Shown piece by piece: positions 33,950 to 45,900 of a DNA stretch of 64,000 nucleotides; the stretch's first letter is position 1, and each line of letters opens with the position of its first letter. Made by a program: the position numbers and the translations under genes. The notes under the pieces are model-generated. The model did not search any database. It worked only from the letters and a program-made list of their open reading frames with translations, and had not been told where the DNA came from. This DNA is from Aldrovandia affinis (lineage: Eukaryota; Chordata; Actinopteri; Notacanthiformes; Halosauridae). The stretch spans positions 3,595,413 through 3,659,412 of the forward strand of contig JAINUG010000004.1 of NCBI GenBank assembly GCA_029706075.1, written 5' to 3'.

Positions 33950-36900
33950 CCTCCCCTCTCTTTCTTTCTTTCTCTCTTTTAATCATATCAGCTGTGCGCT
34001 AGATTCAGTACTTTTCCTAGGTGAATAGTTGATGCACTGGAATCCTGACGAGCTTCTCCTCCCACCGCACGCTTCTCTTCTGTTTTCTCAGACAGAACAA
34101 GGCAAAGAACAGCTTGCCTTCTCCCTTTGTGTTCCCTTTACTGCATATGGGTCAGATTTCCTTCTCCTTTTTTTGACAAGCAGAAGCTGAACACTAAGCC
34201 TCATCTCAAATGGGATTGGACCTCCCTGATCGTTTTAATGAGGCGCGATCCCACGACGTTGTGATTGTAACGCCGAATGGCAGACCCCTGTACCGAAAAG
34301 TAACAGAAAGCCGAACATACAAAAGGTCTACCCCAGTTGCTCAGGAATCTGTATAGTAAAGGACATTGTAAGAGCACACAGACAAAGTCTGTGCCTCCTT
34401 GTTGCTCATCACCATCACTGACCTGACAGATTTCTTCCCCCTTCTGTATTTTACCAAATGCTATAGTAAATGTCCTGACCAAAGCGCCCGTCATCACAGT
34501 AGAGGGATTCAATAAGGGCAGCATAAGGAAAAGTCCCATTTTCCCGGGCGTACACATACAGTAGGAGTCATGCTTACCTGTCATTGTCATTTAATAGGCC
34601 GATATTTTGTTCCGCGTCTCGTTTGGTATCTGGAAGTCAGCCCAGTTTTTAAAAAAAGGCTGTTTATGACTGAGCGATAAGTCTGTCAAGGCTCACGCAA
34701 CTAAAACAAAGGCCACCCACATACGCGTAAGTGCTTCTGGCCATCGTCAGCTCCCTGCATTGTGAGAAGGTGCCGATGAGTCAGAGAACGAACAATCCAT
34801 TAATTATGATGGGCGAGTTTCTGCCTTTAGTTTGTTCTGTTTCTTTTTTTTGTCCTGCTAAATGCCACGACAATGCCTTTGTAATTGACATGATAAAAAC
34901 CTTTGTGTTATACATTGCCTCAGTGTCTCTCCTGTTCTCCTTAAGGTGTTTCTCAGAAGTGAATTGGAAATAACCAGTGTGTCATAGGAAGGATCTATTT
35001 GAAGTGATTCCCTTAATGCCAAGCTGTTAAATCGGGCCTATATTCAGGGGCACCTGAGTCGGCCAGGGGTTTCTGAGGTGGGGGACTGGGGAGAGAAAGA
35101 GGAGACCTAACCGGGACACAGGCCCTGTCCTGACCAGACTGGGTAAATTCCTCACTCCCCTCCTCCCTCTCTGCCTTGCCCGGTGCCCATGGGCAGTCGC
35201 TGGCTCAACCGGGCCTTCTCTGTGGTTTCAAGGGTGTCCGTGTTCTTCCGCGAGGGCGTATGTGCCGGCGGGTCAAATTCCAGATTTCCGCACGTTCCTC
35301 GTGTGGAGTTACACGACCATGAGGCTGTCCGTTTGGAGCTCAGCTGTATTCCAGAAGCCGTGTTATTGTTTTTGTTTACACCGAGAGGACACTGGCTGCT
35401 TTTGTGTTTGTATTTATGTGTTTGTGTTTATGATAGTGGAAGCCAGATTCAACCGGGCTCGGTTTCAGCACTAACAGACGTTTTTTCCTTTCTATTTAAC
35501 GACACTCGTGCTATTTTACCCTGGCATTATTTGTAGTAATAACGTATTGTAAAGGGGGTAATGGCTGAAGTAACAGCATTAATCACTTTACAAAAGACGG
35601 ACAGTAGAACACTCGGTATGCCCGTTTGTAGCTGTCTGGGGCTGCCGGCACTGGATCACACCAAACACGGTGGATCTCTGGGGCCCGGCCAGAGAACCCT
35701 TCAAGTTGGGTTTTGTGGCCCCATTGAGAGACTTTGCAGATTGCCGTCAAAAAATAAACACTGAAGCCCGACAGCGTGCTCGCTGCTTTTGGGTTAGTGG
35801 GACAGGGACCTAGATTGTGTAGAGCGAGTTCTTTGCTCGTTATTTCCAATCTAATGATGGGTTTGTCTTCTGTTCCACATTTCTGTTCCATTTTTCTGCT
35901 TGGGTATGGGAACAGTGACGGGAATGACATAGACATGCCGTCATGCACAGAAAATTTGATTGTTTTGATAATCTGCAGATTTATTCTTACTAATGCACCC
36001 CATCGGCCCCTATGTATTGAGTGTATTCCCTTATCTATGCTTCATGCGTGGTTGTTCCACCCATTTGTGGTATAGTGAGCTGTTTGGGCGGGATCTGTGT
36101 GTATATTTATCTCTCCAATGCCTACAGTAAGCCGCTTTCCCATGTAGGAGCTGCCTATAATCTCTCACAATTGCTTCGCCTCAGCATGTGCATGTGTATG
36201 TGGCACAGGGCACATAACTCCCAGCATTCGCCTCACAGTCAGTAATTACGACTGTCAACGACGTACCTATTCAGTGTTCGATCGTAGGCCGAGACACTAC
36301 GCACTCAATTGGAGCTCGCAGCTACTTCATTTCATTGGCTCGCAAGTTGAGTGCCGCCAGTGTAGGAGTTCGAACCCGGGACATTGTGCTATCATGTGGG
36401 CAATGGTGGGCTAATACAGGCCTGGGACTCTTACAATAGACCTTTAGCAATGCCCAGAAAATTAGATTCAGTGCCATCAACAGTTGATTAGCCTATGCTC
36501 ATAAAATTAGCTTGGGACCAGCCACCTGCCTTGTGATTAAGCCCAGCATGTCTTAGCCTTTGAAATAATTGAAGTAACTGAACTGTGTCAGACTGAAAAG
36601 GGAGGTTGGGTGAGTTTCTAATGGTGAGTTTAGATTTTCATTGCCTGCCGTTATTTCTGTGGTGGTGTGTTGATGAGATCAGAACCCAGATTCTACCTTA
36701 TTTTTAAGACCTGGGTACGTTTGGCATCGATTTTAAACAATGGTGATTCTTCTGGGGAAAACGTTGGTGTCGGCTTTTTTTGAAATTTTTTTCCAGAAAA
36801 CCAATAAACCAAAGAATGGGTTAAGATGGTATTGGCACTAAACAATGGTCTTCTTCTAAATTAACCAATAAACCGAAGATTTCTTACTAGCACACACTAT

Positions 36901-39900
36901 GAAGATCGGTCTTCACTGAAGTTAAATGGATAACTTCTCATTCTAGTAGTGGAAATGCATAAGCCATAAGCAATGTGTGAGGTTGTGCAACTACAGATTA
37001 AGTGTGAGGGGAAAACATGCCATTGTGCTAAATTATTTTTAAAAACTTGATGATGATAATAATAATAGTTATTTAATATCAGAAGAAGAAGGGATTTTGC
37101 TTTCGGATAAGGCTGGTTTTTCATTAGAAAACAGCATGTTTTTTCCCGAATGGCTGTAGTTATATAAACTGAAATCTCAGTACTTCTATGTAAATCTGTG
37201 GATTTAGTGGGGGAAGAAACCACACAGTACTATTTGATTGTGTCCACAGTAAAAACAGATTATTCAATAATCGTATTTTATGGCTGTGTGTCTAAACAAG
37301 ACCTGCATTATCTATTGATGCACAGCCTTCCCTGGAGCACGCATGACACTTGTCTGTTTGTCTGGCTCCCAGAGGATGCTGGGAAGGGACAGCTGTATGG
37401 AGCACGTGTGTGCAGGATTATGTAAGTGGTGCATTATCACAGATGCCTGTGAACGGCAGGATCTCTTGGTACAAATGTTTCATAATTAGTAGCCATTATC
37501 TCATGTTCTAAAAAAATTTGGGAACCAGTCTCTGGAACCACATAGAGTGCCCTTTTAAAGTCTAAACCCCAAAATGACTAAACAATGTCACCTTTTGTTG
37601 CCTTACAGTCTGAAATTAAAACATATTAAATCAGACTTTCCACCTTTATTTATATATTTTACCCTACAACTTCCAAGTTAAAAAACGATTTTCTACATTT
37701 CTGAACATTAATTAAATATAAAAAAAGTAGAATAACTTGAATTGATAAGTCTACATCCCGCTAAGTTAGTACTTGGTAGAAGTACCCTTTGCTTGAATTA
37801 CAGCCATGAGTCTGTTTGGATATGTCTCTACCAGCTTTGCACACCTAGATTGGGCAACGTTTTGCCATTCTTCCTTACAGAACTGTTTAAGCTCAGTCAG
37901 ATTGCCTGGGGACCGTTGAAGGACTGCCCTCTTCAAGTCATTCCCCAGGTTTTCAATACGGTTTAGGTCAGGGCTCTGACTAGGCCACTCAAGGACATTC
38001 ACCTTTTTGTTTTATAGACACTCCACTGTTACTTTAGCTGTGTGCTTTTGGTCGTTGTCATGCTGAAAGGTGAACCTCCTTCCCAATTTTATCCTTCAGC
38101 AGGTTTTCCTAAAGAAAACTATCCTTTTGCTCCATCCATTTTCTCTTCTATCCTGACAAGTGCCCCAGTCCCTGCTGACGAGAAACACCCCCATAACAGA
38201 ATGCTGTTCTTTGGGTGATGTGCTGTATTGGGTTTTCACCAAACTTTTTGCATTTAGGCCAAAAATGTATATCTTGGTTTCATCTGACCACAACACTTTT
38301 TGCCATGTTTTTTTTTTTTTGCATACCTCAAACGGGACTGAATATGGACTTTGAGTAGTGGCTTCCTTCTTACCACCCTACCATACAGACCAGAATTGTG
38401 CAGAGCTTTCTGTATTGTTGACACATGCACACATTGACCACTCTTTGTCATAAAGTCCTGTAGTTCCTTCATAGTTGCCATTGGCCTCTTGGTGGGCTCT
38501 CTGATCAGTCTCCTCCTTGCTCGGTCATCCAGCTTGGACGGACGGCCTGATCTAGGCAAGGTCCTGGTGGTGCCATGCACCTTTCACTTCTTAATTATGG
38601 TCTTGACCATGCTCCAAGGGATATTTAGTTTTTTTTAAAGCTCCTTGTTGCTCATGGTGGATTCTTTGCTCTGAAATGTACTACCTAGCTGGAACAGCTG
38701 GAACAGCAGGTAAAATGTGTAAATAAAGATAAGAAAAGTCTGATTTAATACACTGCCTGGCCAAAAACTAAGCAAATAGGTAAGAGCCTTCCATTGGATA
38801 ATTACTGCAGTGATTAATATGTTTTAGCTGGCAACAAGTTATTTAACCCTAACTGATGCAGTGAGTAGCTTCTCATTTCTTAAACAACCATGTCGGAAGA
38901 CATATCCTGTGGTCGTGGAAAAGATGTTAATCTGTTTCAGAAGGGTCAAATTATTGGCCTGCATCAAGCAAAGAAAACAACAAAGGAGATTGCTGAAACT
39001 ACTCAAATTGGGTTAAGAACTGTCCAACATATTATTAAAACCTGGAAGGATAGTGGTGAACCATCATCTTCGAGGAAGAATGTGGTCGGAAAATTTTTTT
39101 GAATGATTGTGATCGGCGATTGCTTAAACGTTGGGTGAAATTATATCGTAAAAAATCAACAGTAGAACTCACGGCTATGTTTAATAGTGAAAGTAAGAGC
39201 ATTTCCACACGCACAATGCGAAGGGAACTCAAGGGATTGGGACTAAACAGCTGTGTAGCCTTAAGAAAACCACCTGTCAGTGAGGCTAATTGGGAAAAAA
39301 GGCTTCAATTTGCTAGGGAGCATAAAGATTGGACTCTGGAGCAATGGAAGAAGGTCATGTGGTTTGATGAGTCCAGATTTACCCTGTTCCAGAGTGATGG
39401 GCGCATCAGGGTAAGAAGAGAGGCGGATGAAGTGAAGTGCCTATACATACAAGCCTGTGGGGGCAGTGTTATGATCTGGGGTTGCTGCAGTTGGTCAGAT
39501 CTAGGTTTAGCAATGTTATGTGCCCAAAGAATGAGGTCAGCTGACTACCTGAATATACTGAATGACCAGGTTTTTCCATCAATGGATTTTTTCTTCCCTG
39601 ATGGCACGGGCATATTCCAAGATGACAATGCCACGATTCATTGGGCTGAAATTGTGAAAGAGTGGTTCAGGGAGCATGAGACATCATTTTCACACATGGA
39701 TTGGCCACCATGTCCAGACCTTAACCCCATTGAGAATCTTTGGGATGTGCTGGAGAAGACTTTGCGCAGCGGTCCGACTCTCCCATCATCAATACAAGAT
39801 CTTGGCAAAAAATGAATGCAACTCTGGACGGAAATAAATGTTGTGACATTGCAGAAGCTTATCGAAACAATGCCACGGCGAATGCGTGCCGTAGTCAAAG

Positions 39901-42900
39901 CTAAAGGCAGTCCAACGAAATATTTGAGTGTGTGACTTTTTTTTGGACGGGCAGTGTATGTTTTAATTTCAGGCTGTAAGGCAACAAAAGGTGAAAATCT
40001 TGAGATGGGGTGTAGACATTAAAGAGGCAATGTAAATGTTTGCTGTTTGCTGCAGACAGGGAAATCAATAAGCTTGAAGTGATTTAAGTTCTATCTCAGT
40101 ATTTAGTTGTAGCATTTCCCCATGACCCTATAGGGCACTTCAATTCTATCGCTGTCTCTTCGCCATTAACTTTGAGTAATTAATTAACATTTTAAACATG
40201 TTTTCCATCCTTACACCTTAAATTTGACTGACACATAAATTAAGGAAAAATTGCACAAGAATGGAAAAAATGAATTCAATTTGTTACTCAAAGTTGAGGC
40301 TAAAAATACCACAGCAGTGGGAAATGTAATATTCCTCTTGTGTTGTTGGAAGTGGACAGTCACCAGTGAGCGGAGGTCTGGACTCGTACTCAGTGTGACA
40401 TTGGAAGGCCTCTGCTCCCGCTGACCAGCCAGCTGGTCCGTGGGCTCGGCTCCAGTGCCTCGCAGGGACAGCACTAATATTTTTATGCTGCATTTCTCAA
40501 AATAGCCTCTCGTTACATAAACCCCTGCAGGCATGGGACAGGCACCAGTCAAAGCTCAGATTGAGAAACGTACAGAGGCCCCAGCATGTGTGACACAATT
40601 CAGCCCCCTAGGCGCTCAAAGCCACAAGCTGACGTTTAAACAAACCGGCCTGCATTCTTAGCATCTGTGTTCCTTCTCCCAGGGCTGTCTTCTCGAAAAC
40701 CAGGTGAACTTCTGAGCCAAGACGGCAGCGAAAGGTTGATTGGGACAGGTCCAGGCAGTTCGAGCCTGCTTTCATGCTGTGCTCATTTTTTCATGGCCTG
40801 TTATCTCCTCCTGCCCCAAATGCATCAACCAGGTGGATGTTGCCCCGAGTGGTGGAATGTTCTGTTGACTACAAAGATTCTGATTATATCTATGCAAATT
40901 AAGTCCTGCTTTATGTCTCAACAGCCAATTAGTCATTCCCCCTTTGTCGTCTCTGGTCTCTGCCGCATGAAAGAACAGCTATCTGAAAACATCCAGGCCC
41001 GTGCTGTGTTTTGAACTCCTCCAATATAAGTCGTGCCTTTGTGCCACATCTTTCCTCCTGGTGCCTGAGAGATCTTTTTTCCCAATCCCTATTCCTTCTG
41101 CCCATCTCTTTTCTTCCATCTAATAAAGCTTTTACCTTTAACCCAGTTCACTGAAAGCGTAGGGGCCACAGAGACCCCAGACTGGGAGTGGGGAGTAGCT
41201 GTTTTGTATTTCTGTTTTGCTTCTCTTTGTTTTTGCGCGCGCTCTCTCTCGCAGTCTCTCTCTCTTTCACTCTCACTCTGTCTCTCTCTCCCCCCCTCTC
41301 TGGATGCCTACAGCTGGTCGTCTCTTCCCCCTGTTCTTTGTTGACTGCCTGTTCCACCACGTGCAGGCAGCACGTGGGAGGAGTTCCCTGTGGGAGGAGT
41401 TCTCAGCTAGCATGGCTCCCTGGAACAGGGGCCGGACATGCAGGATTCCTCCAACCAATAGCAGCCACCAAAGGCCTTAGCCTGCAGAGGCAATGCACTC
41501 TGCATGTTGCTCCGTTATAAAGCAAAGATACATGAGCAGCAGGACGTTTCGTGCTGGCTTAAAACAATACAACGTTAAATGAAACGAAAAGTGTTACAAA
41601 TAATATAAACTGTGTTAAATTGTTTAAAAAATAATAGTAATAATAATGAAATCACTAGTGGAGGCAGAGAGTAGGGCCCCTTAATCTCTGACCATTGAAA
41701 GGTTGTGGGTCTTTTAATCTCGGCAGGGCTGGTTGATTTACCTGTACAGTGGCCACAAGTGTGTCCACTCGCTAAGCCAGGCCCTCTTTGACCTGCACCC
41801 GGACTTTATCTAAGTCTTGTCTACTGCGTGTGCTCTCTATGCTTGTTCTTGTTCAAAAGAAGGTCCCCTTTGTTGGGGAATAACGAGGCCTTGGTATTCA
41901 ACCGCGAATAGCTTTGGGTGTTCTGCCGCTTGCCACTGTCAACAGTCCTCATGCTGGCACATAAATGGATGCTTTGTGCTGGAAAGAGAAAAACGCATGC
42001 CTCTGCTTTATCCTACAGCCAGAGAAATGTGGCCTCCTGTATTCATCTTTAAGGTTCATTCTGCATTTTAGTTTGAGGTCAGGATACTTTTGACACAGTT
42101 GTTCAAGAGATGTTCTGATTTTGCTGCAGAAAGCTCAATTTGAAATGACTTTGAATGGGATTTTTCTGCCCCTACACTGGGTGACTTAATTATTCCATTG
42201 AAATTCTTAGGAAAGTGTTGATTCAGTTCTGAGAGTCTGTAGAGTCCCCTGGCAGCTCATTTATCCCGTTCTCGGTCTGAGGCTGTTCTAATGAAAAAGA
42301 TGTACTTACGGTGGGTTATTTTTTAACCTAGCTCCCACATGGTTATATTTTTGCTGCCCCACCCAAAGTCAACAGGAAGACGGTTACTGCGTTACCGAAA
42401 TAACACGTTCACACTGTATCCTGTGTGAATAGTCATGTAGACCGTGCATTAAGCACAGCTGATGATTAATGGCTAAAATTACAAGTAGAATGGGAAGTTG
42501 GAAAAGTGAGGTTCTTCATTTGTACTCTCCCATCGGATCAGTATGACATAATTACTCTGCCTTGTGGTCTTGCTATGGATTTTGGTGTATTAAATTGCTG
42601 CTAAACCCACGCTGAAAGTATACATCCTATTGCCACTATTGTTTGTACAGTAATTTTGGTGTCTCAATGTCTCGTTTACCACATTCAGATTGTCTCTAAA
42701 ATACTGAAATAAATCCTAGTTTGTTGTTTTGAAGTGATGCAGAGTATGATCTGAAAAGGATGTCTGCAGTTAAGCCCGTGATTATGTTATGTAAGGTTAT
42801 GATTTTGATGGCTTGTATTTAAGTGTATTCTCATGGCTCATTTTGTTTACTGGATCTTCACTACAGTCTTCTAAACAAAGCCATATGCTCTCAATAAGTA

Positions 42901-45900
42901 TGATGGTGAACTGGAGTGTTTTAACAGATTTTGACTGATGGCATATAGACAAAGGTGCCACAGTTTGTCAGAAAAAGGATAGCTTCGGTATATTTTTCAC
43001 TGACATAAATACAAGTCTCACACCAGGAATACACAGGGGTTCAGTTGTACTTTTAAATGAAGGATGATGCCTGAACAATGAAGGTATTGCCTCGCTGTAT
43101 TTAGTGAATTTAGTGCCTCGGAGTATTTAGTGAATGTTGCACTGTCCTAGACCTTTGTACGACACATAAAAAGGCCCCGCAGCTGTGTTTGCAGATTGAA
43201 GCTGAATTTTCTATTCCTCCTGCTGGCTCTGAGTACTTGTTACCTCTTTTTACAAAGGGGACACTGCATATGTTAATGCGGGACAAACAACAAAAAATCA
43301 AAGGATGCTAAATCACTTTGATTAGGCTTCCAAAGGGACGGTGTGTAAGAGAATGGATAAAAGGTTGGAAAAACAGGAATGAGCGCCTTCATTGAAAAGC
43401 ACTGCAATAACCATGCTATCTGCCTAATTAGATTTTCAACACCAATGCTGCTATAACAAACAGGCCGTTAATGCATCATACTAACCACTCTTCTGTTGTT
43501 CCCACTGGTGCCCTGGCTTTTAGTTTTTTTGGGGTGGGTTTTTTTTTGTTATTCAAAATGGGAATGTGAGCAAAGAGAAGGAGAACAGTTGGGTGTAATT
43601 AATCACAGGTTTCTGTGGGATCCTAAAATAAGTCAGGGATAGCTGCTTTTGTTTCTCTCGTGATTGCCGCAGTGTCAATATGTCAGCAGTTGTGAATTAC
43701 AGTAATTTATACACTGTTGTTAGAAAACAGCAGAGAGACCTCACTTATGGAGAGACTCCATAAATGCCATAAAGCACTCCTGTTAAGATCTTTCTGTTGG
43801 AGAACAAGGGAGAAATTATTAAATGGGTCAACTGATGATGACTACCGATGATGTGTATGGATTTTATTTGTCTGTGTGTGTGGCTAGGGTTTCACTTAGG
43901 ATCTAATCTCTGAACACAGAGACAATGGCTATCTGTGACAACGAGGATGGTTTGGAAACACAAATCCTCCAAAGAAGTTACCCTTAACTTAAAGTTTCCA
44001 TCGGCAAAGACTGTACAAAACCCGATAGTTTGCGCTGTCAGGTTGTAACTTGTCCGGGCTTCACGAGACAAAGGGTGTTGCGTACAGGCAGCCGCACGTG
44101 GCGCGCGGCCGCGGCAGTTGGCGTCGTATCAAGGCAACGAGCGTACGTCAACAGTACTTTTCACCTCGGAGGCCCAGGATAGCTGGGAGTGAAAGGTTGC
44201 GTAACACAGAGGAATGTCAGCTCCGCTGTCTCTCTCTCTAACTGGGTCCATCTGTACGGTCTGCCCCCAGATGCTGCGGAGGAGTATTTTGAGTACGATG
44301 CAGAGGAGTTCCTGGTGCTGCTGACCTTGCTAATCACGGAAGGCCGCACGCCGGAATGTTCTGTCAAGGGTCGGACAGAAGGGCTCCACTGCCCCCCGGC
44401 ACAGTTTGCACAGCCGGTCCAGCCCCGGCACGAGTGCAGCGACAAACTGCCACAGGTACGGCTCATCTCCTCAGAGGCAGGGAGCGTAACAAGGTGTTCA
44501 GGAGGGGTGCCTACAATTTTGATGTGTTATCCCTATCCTAAGCAAGACATGAAATACAGGCCTCTTTATATAGCTTTTGTTGGAATTTGTCTATGAGCAT
44601 TGAAACATTGAACATTGCACTGTATTTCCATCTGTCTCTCAGATTCACATTCTGATCTCGCCCTAAGCCCGTCAGCCTTCCCTCTGTGTATCCGGGTTTA
44701 TGCAACATTAAGAAAGCTAACTGCGCGGCTCATCCTGCTCTCCACAGTGCCGGCAGGCGAGGAGGATGCGTTCTGAGGTCATGCTCTTCTGGAGGAACAA
44801 CATTCCCATCATGATCGAGGTGATGCTGCTGCCCGACTGTTGCTATAGCGATGAAGGACCTACCACAGACGGGACTGACATCAACGACCCCGCTATTAAG
44901 CAGGACGCTCTGCTGCTGGAGAGGTGGACCCTGCAGTCCGTTCCCAGACAGTAAGTGTCGCACAGCTCTGGCTGCTCTGTCTGGGCAATGCACAGAATAC
45001 TAAAAGCGATGCCGTCCATCGCCAGTGCAAGTCTGTGAGGGTTCGTCTGTATGGTACTTACCATCAGACTCACTCCGCTGCTTGCTGTTTCTTCTTTTGA
45101 TTGCTCAACTTGAAATGAAACCTAATCTTATTCTTATTAAGAAAGAAATGTAAATGTAAAATGTAATTTCAGAATGAATCTTTCTCCTTATTCAGAGAAA
45201 GGTATACACTTAGCACAGGGACTCGTATGAATCCATTCCATTTCACAAAATGATTGTGCTAATGAAAGAATTCTGATTGATTTCCCCTTGTGTGTCCCTG
45301 ATCAGCAGTGGGGATCGCTTCATCGAGGAGAAGACCTTGCTGTTGGCGGTGCGGTCCTACGTGTTCTTTTCTCAGCTCAGCGCCTGGCTTAGCGCTTCTC
45401 ATGGCATCATCCCCAGAAACATCCTGTACAGGTGAGCCCCTGTGGGACCACAAACCAGACACTGCAATTTAGATACGACTTGAGAAAAACTTGAGATGTG
45501 ACTTATAAATAGGTGGATATATGTTGGATACTCTTCAGAGGACACATTGGGTCTTTCCCTGAAAGTTTTTTGGTTGGACACACCAAACATTTATAAATTG
45601 GCATTATAAGTACCTGCTGCTTCCTGGGTGATTGTTCATGTCCAATCAGGCACTTTCATCAGGTTTAATATTCAAATACTGACTTTTTTTCCAGAGAGCA
45701 AATCATTTTTTATGTATTATTTGTTGTATCAATTATTTATGTACCTATTCTATTCTGATAGTATGGTGTAAGTACTAATAAGGTAACAGCTCAAGGTGCA
45801 CTCTAAAGCAGACAGTGGACATAAAGGGCTGTTTGACCCTCCCCTGTTCTTTCGCTACCTGCTGACTGCTACTCCACCCTGCTGCTTGTCCTGTTCCAGG

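Larger units (their letters stand above)
37558..40019 (-). mobile_element. Outer Tc1/mariner element, interrupted by a second Tc1 element
   Basis: The element is read on the minus strand. The left terminal repeat (AAGTCTAAACCCC... CACCTTTTGTTGCCTTACAG) is the inverse of the right one (GCTGTAAGGCAACAAAAGGTG ... GGGGTGTAGACAT). TA dinucleotides flank both ends (37556-37557 and 40020-40021). Without the insert and its duplicated TA it is 1254 bp, the usual size of a Tc1 transposon. A different Tc1 element (38751-39956) sits in its 5' terminal repeat, so the outer copy is the older of the two. Confidence 0.88.
23034..44270 (+). other. atosa: atosa intron 1 (21.2 kb)
   Basis: This is the longest gene-free stretch in the window. 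It contains dispersed-repeat copy 2 (23858-24051), two tRNA-headed SINEs (25854, 32083), an isolated SINE/LINE tail (27450), a GC-rich patch (about 26370-26640), CT and GT microsatellites (33660-33975), the nested Tc1 pair (37558-40019) and, just before exon 2, a CpG-dense patch (44080-44160). I found no additional host exon. Confidence 0.75.

Noticed and set aside
33648-33986. Frame with long Glu-Arg repeats
   Set aside because: It is a translation of the CT microsatellite on the minus strand.
34201-34590. 129-codon minus-strand frame
   Set aside because: No domain, no homologue that I recognise, and no promoter or splice signs. It is a chance frame in atosa intron 1.
36362-36380. B-box-like GGGTTCGAACTCC on the minus strand
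   Set aside because: No convincing A box at the right distance and no cloverleaf. It is at most a scrap of a tRNA-derived repeat.
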